Positions 11,272 to 17,927 of a stretch of DNA of 64,000 bases are shown here, piece by piece. The stretch's first letter is position 1. Each line of letters starts with the position of its first letter. The position numbers were made by a program, and so were the translations under genes. A model generated the notes under the pieces. That model was not told where the DNA came from. It worked only from the letters and a program-made list of their open reading frames with translations, and did not search any database. The stretch comes from Candidatus Peribacteria bacterium (GTDB taxonomy: Bacteria; Patescibacteriota; Gracilibacteria; Peribacterales; Peribacteraceae): NCBI GenBank assembly GCA_023245865.1, contig JAHFJN010000001.1:186001-250000 (forward strand), written 5' to 3'.

Positions 11272-11813
11272 ACGTAGAGCAAATACATCATGATCGTTTC
11301 CGTGATTGTAAAATTGATCGGTTGCAGAGCGTCAGCCAACGTCCATGCGGGAATGGCCGGGAGGGCAAACAAGCAGGAAACAAAAAAGAATGTCCATGCC
11401 GTCCTGTTTTCATAGTGAGGATTTTTGTAGGCCGACACAAAGGTTGGAATCGATCCCAGAAATGTCACCGTCATACTCAGAACAATGGCAAATGTTGCGT
11501 CGGTGGTGAGCCACCAGAGGAAGAGTCCAACCATTCCGCCCAAGAGACAAAAAAGATCCAGCCGCGACCACCCCGGCACGCCGTAGCGAAAGGCAAAAAG
11601 TGCGACGATGCCGGAACCCGCGAGTGCTCCTGTGATCTGTCCGTTCAATGCGTGCTTCGCGAGCATTCCGGCAACTGTGATGCCATCGAGGGACGCCCAG
11701 ATAATCCATGATGCTTTTGTGGGATGTGAGGACCCTCGTACCATGCCAAGGACATAGGGAACATAGCCTACAAAAAGCAGGATTCCCGCTACGATAGTGA
11801 ATATGTGTTGCAT
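11217..11813 (-). CDS. Small polytopic membrane protein, PQ-loop-like
   Basis: 198 residues with about six or seven membrane helices. GYVPYVLGMVRGSSHPTKASW followed by IIWASLDGI resembles a PQ-loop repeat (GYxPYxxxxxxGxxxPxxxSWxIW). A second, degenerate copy may be LGSIPTFVSAYKNPHYENRTAW with TFFF. Duplicated units of this kind occur in SWEET/KDEL-receptor-like transporters. Substrate and role cannot be read. The tracked ORF extends upstream through tRNA-His (the WVRVPSLAP residues are tRNA sequence), so the real start is ATG 11813 (MQHIFTIVAG) or ATG 11822. The 3' end overlaps purD by 55 bases tail to tail, which is unusually long. Confidence 0.6.
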   Translation of the reverse strand: MQHIFTIVAGILLFVGYVPYVLGMVRGSSHPTKASWIIWASLDGITVAGMLAKHALNGQITGALAGSGIVALFAFRYGVPGWSRLDLFCLLGGMVGLFLWWLTTDATFAIVLSMTVTFLGSIPTFVSAYKNPHYENRTAWTFFFVSCLFALPAIPAWTLADALQPINFTITETIMMYLLYVQPSLFGRRMLRSPMSRR

Positions 11814-11831
11814 AGAGAACATTTGTTGCAA

Positions 11832-11910
11832 TGGGGCGAGCGATGGGACTCGAACCCACGACCCTCTGGACCACAACCAGATGCTCTAACCAAACTGAGC
11901 TACGCTCGCC
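11832..11910 (-). tRNA. tRNA-His (GTG)
   Basis: The minus strand folds as a cloverleaf. Acceptor GCGAGCG pairs with CGCTCGC and is preceded by an extra G that pairs with discriminator C73, the hallmark of tRNA-His. D arm GTAGCTCAGTTTGGTTAGAGC region. Anticodon stem TCTGG/CCAGA with loop TTGTGGT, anticodon GTG. T arm GTGGG-TTCGAGT-CCCAT. The 3' CCA is encoded. It lies upstream of the PQ-loop-like gene, whose ORF reads through it artificially. Confidence 0.96.
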
Positions 11911-11952
11911 ACGGCCGTGGCATCGTAGCAGTTCTTTTCATGGTTTTACATG

Positions 11953-13953
11953 CTACTTTTTCCCCTCATCCTCTTTCTTCTTTTCCTCCAAACTCTCCGC
12001 TCGAATAATCGCAATCGGCAGATCGCTCGGGGCGGGGGTCGGAGTGGGGGCCGGGTTTGGGTTCGCAAGCGCAGCGGGCGCCGGTGAAACAGGTTTTGGT
12101 GTAGCGGGAGCCGCAGGAGGCGTAGCCGGTGTTGCAGGTGCGACTGGTTTTGGTGCTGGCGGAGGTGCTTGAACCGGTTTTGCGGGCAGAGGAGGAGTGG
12201 GGGTCGGAGTGGCTGTGGGTACAGGTGGAGGTGCCGAAGGTTTTGGCGAAGCAGCAGTCGTTGCACTCGGTGTGGGAACAGCTGCTTTTGGTGTTTGTCC
12301 CGTCGCAAGCCACGGAGGGAGGGGGGCGGTGGGGGTGGGAGTTGGTGCCGGGGCCGGTTTTGGGTTTGAGTTTGGAAGCGAGACAGGCGTGACGGGAGCC
12401 TTTGGGGCCGCAGGTGGAGCGGAAGGTGCCGGTATTGGCGTGGGCTTTGGGATTGGGTTCGGGTTCGGGTTCGGACTGGGAGTAATGGGCGGCTTCGGTG
12501 TAGGTGCCACAGCACTGTCACCCAGTCCTTTCTTGAGCCATGCCGGGGCAGCGTCGGTATCGATTTTCGGTGTCGTAGAATCGACAGGTGTTTGTTTCTG
12601 CTCCTCGCGCTTGCTGATTTCTTGCTGCGTGGGTGCGGCCTTCGATGTCATCGGCGCACCGACAGTCGGAATCGTCAACGGAGGTGCAGATACGGATGTC
12701 GCTTTTGTTTCGTCTTTCTTCAGGATGTTCTTTTCCAGCGTTTCAAATGTTTGATCGAGTGATTTTCCTTTTCGCATGCGAAGCAGCCATGTCACAGCGC
12801 CGATGCCGATGAAGAGGCAGAGTACGAAAATGCCTATGAGGATCACAATCGACGTCCACGATCTTCCGCTCGTCGACATGACAGGTGACTCCGATGATGC
12901 ACTGGAAGTTTCCACGCTCTGTGCGCTACTTGCGACCGCGCCGCCTTGTACGACGACATCTTGCTGCTTTGTCGCGATCACCTTGCCGTCGAGGAGGTTG
13001 CGGACTTCAATTTTCACGGTGTACGTGCCGCCTTGCGCGTACGTATGCGCAGGATTTTGCAGCAAACTTTCTTGACCGTCTCCGAAGTTCCAGTGGAAGA
13101 GCAGCGGCGAGGTGGAACCCATCTCGACTTCCGCCCCGAATGTGTAGTCAAGATTGGAAACGGGCGTCACGGTCATTTGCAGAGGACTGATGAGTAGTCC
13201 TTGCTGCATCGCATACGCTTCGTCGAGCACGGTCACTTCCTGTTGAACGGCCGCGCCGCTCACTCCCACCGTCGTCACAATCATTGTTCGCGTCGTGATC
13301 GGGGTTGTAAACCAGATCGTGACAGGGGAAGCGTATGTTTGGAAGAATGTATCCCGATCATCAAGGTCGTTGCGTGGATTGCCGTCGCCATCGGAATCCT
13401 GCGATGCGTCCAGATCAAGTGCGAGCGGCTTCAGGTCGGGGTTGAGAGGATCCAATCGCACGAGCTGTTTGGTTGTTTTCAAAATGACGTGTTTGTTGCT
13501 GTCCATCGCAGGGAACGTGCTCACGAGATTCACAGATCCGGTGCCTGTGACTTCCGGCGCAGGAGGGCTACCGGTTGTGCCATCCCGCGGTCGCATCGTT
13601 ATCTCAAATGTGCGATTGATTTTTGTCGACCCGTCCCCCGATGCGATTTCCGCAAGCAACGTATAATTGCCGGGCTGAATCAGGCGTGCGGTAAATTTCG
13701 GTGCGCGGCTCGCTTGGAGAAAGGTACGGTCTTGCGTCAGGATCCACGAGTACGTCGGATTCGCAATACCGACGGACGGGAGAATCTCCAGAATGTCACC
13801 GACGAACAGATCGATGTCTTCGGTTCCGGACTCCGCCGCACTCGCAGTGCTGCTGCTTTCGGCATTGCCCTGCGCCATCGCGATCGGAGTTGCTCCGAGC
13901 GACAGAACAAGCGATGATGCGAGAATGCCGGAAAGGAGGGAGTGCAATCGCAT
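11953..13953 (-). CDS. Membrane-anchored surface protein with PKD domain and long proline-rich cytoplasmic tail
   Basis: 666 residues. A signal peptide (1-27, ending AMAQ) precedes about 340 exported residues. These hold an acidic Asp-rich stretch at ~182-201 (SQDSDGDGNPRNDLDDRD, calcium-site-like) and a PKD domain at ~265-335 (FHWNFGDGQESLLQNPAHTY). One membrane helix (~366-391, IVILIGIFVLCLFIGIGAVTW) is followed by basic RMRKGK, so the remaining ~275 residues should be cytoplasmic. That tail is Pro/Ala/Lys/Thr-rich with PxPxP repeats and two similar islands, PAWLKKGLGDS and PPWLATGQT. It ends in a charged EEKKKEDEGKK. The VirB2-like pilin gene lies four bases upstream, so the two form an operon. 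Function unknown; a surface adhesin coupled to a cytoplasmic scaffold is a guess. Confidence 0.72.
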   Translation of the reverse strand: MRLHSLLSGILASSLVLSLGATPIAMAQGNAESSSTASAAESGTEDIDLFVGDILEILPSVGIANPTYSWILTQDRTFLQASRAPKFTARLIQPGNYTLLAEIASGDGSTKINRTFEITMRPRDGTTGSPPAPEVTGTGSVNLVSTFPAMDSNKHVILKTTKQLVRLDPLNPDLKPLALDLDASQDSDGDGNPRNDLDDRDTFFQTYASPVTIWFTTPITTRTMIVTTVGVSGAAVQQEVTVLDEAYAMQQGLLISPLQMTVTPVSNLDYTFGAEVEMGSTSPLLFHWNFGDGQESLLQNPAHTYAQGGTYTVKIEVRNLLDGKVIATKQQDVVVQGGAVASSAQSVETSSASSESPVMSTSGRSWTSIVILIGIFVLCLFIGIGAVTWLLRMRKGKSLDQTFETLEKNILKKDETKATSVSAPPLTIPTVGAPMTSKAAPTQQEISKREEQKQTPVDSTTPKIDTDAAPAWLKKGLGDSAVAPTPKPPITPSPNPNPNPIPKPTPIPAPSAPPAAPKAPVTPVSLPNSNPKPAPAPTPTPTAPLPPWLATGQTPKAAVPTPSATTAASPKPSAPPPVPTATPTPTPPLPAKPVQAPPPAPKPVAPATPATPPAAPATPKPVSPAPAALANPNPAPTPTPAPSDLPIAIIRAESLEEKKKEDEGKK

Positions 13954-13957
13954 AGGG

Positions 13958-14293
13958 TCAGGTAGCTTGGGAAGCCAAGTAGACGGTGACGAAACTGACG
14001 ATGACCTTAGAGAAGAGAACCACGATGAGGCCGATCAGCGTGTACTGGATGATCTTTTTCGCCTTTTCCTTCGCCTCTTCCTCTCCGAGTCCCAGAATCA
14101 AGTAGAGTCCTGCGATCACAATCATCGTGACGGCAATGAGTGCGAGGAAGTTGAGGAGTGCGTTCAGAATTTTGGTTGCGATGTCGCGGACATTGCCGTT
14201 TGCAACATTGGCGATACTGTTTGTTTCCTGGATTCCCACTTTGATTCCGCCACCGTTATACACCTGTGCCAATAGTGTGTTTGGGTTCCACAT
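13958..14293 (-). CDS. VirB2/TrbC-like small pilin subunit
   Basis: 111 residues. An N-terminal hydrophilic stretch of ~40 residues precedes two membrane helices (LLNFLALIAVTMIVIAGLYLILG and TLIGLIVVLFSKVIVSFVTVYLA) separated by a short charged loop (GEEEAKEKAKKI). This is the layout of VirB2/TrbC pilins and of the many small two-helix CPR proteins called type IV secretion pilin. No VirB4 or channel genes adjoin it; a TraD-like ATPase lies 4 kb away. It is directly upstream of and co-oriented with the PKD protein. A strong -10 box sits eight bases before the ATG. Confidence 0.65.
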   Translation of the reverse strand: MWNPNTLLAQVYNGGGIKVGIQETNSIANVANGNVRDIATKILNALLNFLALIAVTMIVIAGLYLILGLGEEEAKEKAKKIIQYTLIGLIVVLFSKVIVSFVTVYLASQAT

Positions 14294-14301
14294 TTCTTCT
14301 T

Positions 14302-14307
14302 ATTATA
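14302..14307 (-). promoter_or_regulatory. Extended -10 box of the VirB2-like/PKD operon
   Basis: Minus strand TGC-TATAAT, 8 nt before the ATG at 14293. The -35 is weak, as expected for extended -10 promoters. Confidence 0.6.
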
Positions 14308-14347
14308 GCATGAATTCCATCATCATGCTACCGTGCTTGCAAGACCT

Positions 14348-15340
14348 ATGCGTCTCGCAGCCCGGACCGTACTCAAGGCAGCAAATACATCTGCACTTCT
14401 AGTGAGTGATCTTGTCAATGTTCGGTATCTGACGGGCGTATGTGTGAGTAGTGGCGTGGTTCTTGTATTGCCATCCTCTTTCCTCTTTTTCGTCGACAGT
14501 CGTTACAGAGAAATGGCTGAAGAAAACCGATTACCCGGCGTGTCGGTTCGTGACATCGCTGGTCTGGAAAAGGCAATGACGACAGTAAGAATATGCGGGT
14601 TTGAATCTGCGCATGTGACAGTTGAATCGTTGCAGCGCTGGAAGAAGAAATTTAAGAATACAAAATTTGTTCAAGTAAGGGGGGCAGTGGAGTGTTTCCG
14701 TCGTTCGAAAGACAAAGAAGAATTGCTCTTGATCGGTCGCTCCGCACGCATCACCGCGGAGTTGCTCCGACGTATTCCCGCGAGTCTCAGAGCCGGTATC
14801 ACCGAACGCGCACTCGCATGGAAGATCGAGCAGTGGGCGCGGGAACTTGGAGCGGAGTCGATGTCGTTTGATCCGATCGTCGCGTTTGGCGCGCACACGA
14901 GTCGTCCCCATCATCGGCCCACTACCAAGCGTTTGCAGCGCGGGCACATCGTACAAATCGATATCGGTGTGAAGTACCGCGGCTACTGCAGTGATCGGAG
15001 TTGTGTGTATTTCACGGGAAAAATTTCCGCTGAGTACAAGCGTGCTTATCAAGCTGTACGCGAAGCGAAAGATACGGCAAAGCGAGCGGTGAAGGCGGGG
15101 ATGTCCACTCGAGCACTCGATCGCATCGCACGTGATGTTCTGAAAAAATACGATATGGAAAAATATTTCACGCATTCGCTCGGTCACGGTGTCGGTCTGG
15201 AAATTCACGAAGGTGTGTCACTGTCGGTCAGCAGTTCCGACGAAAAATTACGCAAGGATGAAGTCATTACTATCGAGCCCGGAGTGTATTTCCCCGGCAA
15301 ATTCGGCATCCGTTTGGAGGATATGGTTGTGGTGGCATGA
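14348..15340 (+). CDS. Xaa-Pro aminopeptidase-like M24 metallopeptidase
   Basis: 330 residues. N-terminal creatinase-like domain (ALLVSDLVNVRYLTG), then the pita-bread fold with the five metal ligands in context: IDIGVKYRGYCSDRSCVYF (two Asp), SLGHGVGLEIHE (His), ITIEPGVYFPG (Glu) and GIRLEDMVVV (Glu). The enzyme would remove N-terminal residues before proline. The tracked start is GTG 14333; ATG 14348 matches the family N-terminus better. The protein stops right after the last metal ligand (LEDMVVVA), so it lacks the usual 10-20 residue tail. It seems functional but minimal. Confidence 0.88.
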   Translation: MRLAARTVLKAANTSALLVSDLVNVRYLTGVCVSSGVVLVLPSSFLFFVDSRYREMAEENRLPGVSVRDIAGLEKAMTTVRICGFESAHVTVESLQRWKKKFKNTKFVQVRGAVECFRRSKDKEELLLIGRSARITAELLRRIPASLRAGITERALAWKIEQWARELGAESMSFDPIVAFGAHTSRPHHRPTTKRLQRGHIVQIDIGVKYRGYCSDRSCVYFTGKISAEYKRAYQAVREAKDTAKRAVKAGMSTRALDRIARDVLKKYDMEKYFTHSLGHGVGLEIHEGVSLSVSSSDEKLRKDEVITIEPGVYFPGKFGIRLEDMVVVA

Positions 15341-15355
15341 AGACAGTTTTTCTGG

Positions 15356-15361
15356 TACAAT
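15356..15361 (+). promoter_or_regulatory. Extended -10 box fixing a TTG start
   Basis: TGG-TACAAT, six bases before TTG 15368. The spacing matches the leaderless genes in this window and supports TTG as the true start. Confidence 0.5.
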
Positions 15362-15367
15362 GATCAG

Positions 15368-16744
15368 TTGAAGCAGCATCCAAAACACACACCGAAACAT
15401 ATCGTGTTCATCATTGTGAGCATTGCTCTTTTGAGTCCTGTGTGGGCTGCGGGTGAGCAAGCTTCACCGAGTGCACATGAACAAGATTTCATCATCACGG
15501 CGTATTACTCGCCCCTGCCCGATCAATGTTGCTACGTGACGGGGAGTTACGAGACCGATCGTATTTTGAATGGAAACGGGAGGACATCCGCAGATGGCAC
15601 GTCTGTTTACCCTGGGATGATAGCGGCACCTTCGACCTATGCATTCGGGACACGTGTACGCGTGCCCGGTCTTGGGAATTTCACGGTGCACGATCGCGGC
15701 GGCGCGATCTTGGAACTCGGACAAACACACCGTCTCGATATCTGGGCGGGAGTCGGTGAAGAGGGGCTTGCGCGAGCTCTGGCATTTGGTGTGCGTCATG
15801 TGAGCGGTATGGTGTATCCGGATGGATCCGATCAGCCGCCGGAATCTTTTCAGCTGATGCAGATTCCTGCGCCAATCGAGGAGCTCACTCCGTATATGGT
15901 GAGTGACACAGATTTACTCGGCATGCATCCGAAGCTCGGAGATCGCAGCCTTTCCGTTTCGCTCTTGCAACAGCAACTGAAGAAGGCGGGAGTGTTTGCG
16001 GGGCCAAGCACGGGCATCTTTGGGCAGTCGACACAAGCAAGTCTGATGCAATTCATGAGTCTCTACCGCCTCGCTGGATCTGGGACGGAGCTGAGCGATC
16101 GAACGGCGGCGTTCTTGATTGCCTCCAATACGATGACCAAAGAGAAGTCTCCCGTCGGTTTCATCGGTGCGGGGAGTTCGCAGAGTGATATTCAACAGGC
16201 CGAGCGGTTGCTTCGGTATCTCGGGTACTACCGTGGACGTACGGACGGTGTGTACGGTGAGCGGCTGGTGACTGCGATCGTTAAGTTTCAACAGGAGCAG
16301 CAGCTTGTCGCTGACAGCGCATCTCCCGGTGCCGGGAAAATCGGACCGCGTACGAGGCAGGTATTGGTGTCGAATTGGCAGAGACTTCAGGTCGGCAAGC
16401 GCGCTGAGCGATTCCTCGCTCTCAAGCGCGTGCGTGACATTCTTGTGAAGAAAGAGGAGCTCGTGAGTCGGCTCCTCAGCAAAGGGAATCGCGGGTCGGT
16501 CGTTTCGGCTCTTCAGAAATTTTTATCGGTGCGTGGATTTTTTCCGCACAACAAAATCAACGGCAATTACGGGATACTCACGCGTGAGAGCGTCCTTGCC
16601 TATCAACTGGATCGCGGCGTGATCGCGAGCACCTCAGAGAATGGCGCGGGGACGGTGGGTCCCCTCACGCTGAAAGCACTGCGAAGCGAACAGGTACGTG
16701 AGGCGTACAAAATTGTGAGGGAAAAAGGGTGGAATGCGCTCTGA
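15368..16744 (+). CDS. Secreted cell-wall protein with 3D domain and repeated peptidoglycan-binding domains
   Basis: 458 residues from a TTG codon. Signal peptide (HIVFIIVSIALLSPVWAAGE). A 3D (Asp-Asp-Asp) barrel similar to MltA/YuiC: DFIITAYYSPLPDQ, MIAAPSTYAFGTRVRVPGLG, VHDRGGAI and HRLDIWAG. Three peptidoglycan-binding type 1 units follow, e.g. SVSLLQQQLKKAGVFAGPSTGIFGQ, QAERLLRYLGYYRGRTDGVYG and VSALQKFLSVRGFFPHNKING. The 3D barrel with its Asp residues suggests a lytic transglycosylase or wall-remodelling activity. No upstream ATG fits, and a TACAAT box six bases before the TTG supports this start. It pairs with the RlpA-like gene 22 bases downstream. Confidence 0.8.
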   Translation: MKQHPKHTPKHIVFIIVSIALLSPVWAAGEQASPSAHEQDFIITAYYSPLPDQCCYVTGSYETDRILNGNGRTSADGTSVYPGMIAAPSTYAFGTRVRVPGLGNFTVHDRGGAILELGQTHRLDIWAGVGEEGLARALAFGVRHVSGMVYPDGSDQPPESFQLMQIPAPIEELTPYMVSDTDLLGMHPKLGDRSLSVSLLQQQLKKAGVFAGPSTGIFGQSTQASLMQFMSLYRLAGSGTELSDRTAAFLIASNTMTKEKSPVGFIGAGSSQSDIQQAERLLRYLGYYRGRTDGVYGERLVTAIVKFQQEQQLVADSASPGAGKIGPRTRQVLVSNWQRLQVGKRAERFLALKRVRDILVKKEELVSRLLSKGNRGSVVSALQKFLSVRGFFPHNKINGNYGILTRESVLAYQLDRGVIASTSENGAGTVGPLTLKALRSEQVREAYKIVREKGWNAL

Positions 16745-16766
16745 AAATACGGCATGATGAACGTCC

Positions 16767-17870
16767 ATGCATTCGCGTTTTTTCCTCTCTCTTTTTTCGT
16801 TCCTTTCTTTCTTCTATTGCTTTGGTTTTGCCCAGGCACAATCTTCCCCCATAACACGCGAAGCAGGATTTCTTCTCATCTGGCAGCCCCTCCACCGAGC
16901 GATTGACAATGTCCGCGAAAAACAATTTCTCGACATTCCAGACGGCGATTCCCATGCGCGTGAGATTCGCTTTGCGAAGTCTCGTGGTGTCCTGGATGAC
17001 GAAGATTCGAAATTTTACCCGAACGATGGTTTATACATTCTCGATGCACTCACGTGGCTGTTTCGCAGCAGAAATGTCGATGATGTCGATAAGATAACAA
17101 AAGAACGGTTGTATGTGTACCTGACAAAGTATCCGCTCCCTTCCGGTGATCATTTGATTGCATGGGAACCGGATTACGGTTCTGGGGAGCTCCTCAATCG
17201 TGCAGGCACTACTCTTGTAACTGAAGAACAGTTGCAATCCTTGATGCGAGATCTTGATTCTGCCTTACGCGACGAAGTTCATGAAGCGAGTATGTACGGC
17301 GAGGAATTCCAAGGAAAGGGCACGGCGTTTGGCGAAACCTTCGACATGAATTTGCTCACAGCCGCACATCGAACCCTTCCGTACAACACCCTCATGAAAG
17401 TGACGAACGTCGACAATGGCAAAAGCGTCACCGTGCGAATCAACGATCGTGGTCCGTATGTCAAAGGTAGAGATTTAGATTTGAGTGTCGCAGCATTTAC
17501 ATCGATTGCAGATCGCAGACTCGGTAAAATTCATGCAACGTTCGAGCGTATCGGTGATGCGACAATTGTCGGTCCGTGTGTGCAACCAGGTACGCGCCAG
17601 CAACGGATCACGCGTTCGACCATTCTGAATCCCGGCATTCCTCATATTCTGCATCTCGGTGACACGATGACCATTTCCTCGAGCAAAGCATTCGTGATTC
17701 GTTCGGTACGGTATCCCGATGGCAACGACACGCGACTTGAGAACTGGATCTTGTCTCGCGAAACATACTCGTTCAAGCCCTCCGTCGAAGGCGATTACAA
17801 ATTTAATTTATCATCTGTCAATGGACACAAGAGACAGATGGAAATGCGGGTGGTGGATTGCTCAAAATAG
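16767..17870 (+). CDS. rlpA: Secreted SLH-like plus RlpA-like double-psi barrel protein
   Basis: 367 residues. Signal peptide (SLFSFLSFFYCFGFAQAQS). Residues ~45-105 resemble an S-layer-homology unit (FLDIPDGDSHAREIRFAKSRG, FYPNDGLYILDALTWLF). Residues ~165-260 are an RlpA-type double-psi beta-barrel: EASMYGEEFQGKGTAFGETFD, LTAAHRTLPYNTLMKVTN, VRINDRGPYVKGRDLDLS. The Asp in NDRGP is the putative catalytic residue of RlpA lytic transglycosylases. A C-terminal beta-rich region (~290-367) ends with VVDCSK and may be an Ig-like module. Probably acts on peptidoglycan outside the membrane. Follows the 3D/PG-binding gene and may share its transcript. Confidence 0.78.
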   Translation: MHSRFFLSLFSFLSFFYCFGFAQAQSSPITREAGFLLIWQPLHRAIDNVREKQFLDIPDGDSHAREIRFAKSRGVLDDEDSKFYPNDGLYILDALTWLFRSRNVDDVDKITKERLYVYLTKYPLPSGDHLIAWEPDYGSGELLNRAGTTLVTEEQLQSLMRDLDSALRDEVHEASMYGEEFQGKGTAFGETFDMNLLTAAHRTLPYNTLMKVTNVDNGKSVTVRINDRGPYVKGRDLDLSVAAFTSIADRRLGKIHATFERIGDATIVGPCVQPGTRQQRITRSTILNPGIPHILHLGDTMTISSSKAFVIRSVRYPDGNDTRLENWILSRETYSFKPSVEGDYKFNLSSVNGHKRQMEMRVVDCSK

Positions 17871-17896
17871 CTCTCCCCATAATCTCTATTTTCTGC

Positions 17897-17902
17897 TATA
17901 AT
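17897..17902 (+). promoter_or_regulatory. Extended -10 box upstream of the TraD-like gene
   Basis: TGC-TATAAT, 25 nt before the ATG. A second candidate, TATACC, ends 7 nt before the ATG and would fit the leaderless pattern. Which one is used is open. Confidence 0.45.
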
Positions 17903-17927
17903 TAGAAGATTTCTTATACCCAAACTC

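Noticed and set aside
11814-11876. N-terminal extension of the PQ-loop-like ORF (GSWVRVPSLAP)
   Set aside because: These residues are translation of tRNA-His; the true start lies after the tRNA.
12197-12754. Gly/Val/Ala-rich plus-strand ORF (185 residues) resembling a PE-PGRS-like protein
   Set aside because: It is the mirror image of the Pro/Thr/Ala-repeat tail of the PKD protein on the other strand.
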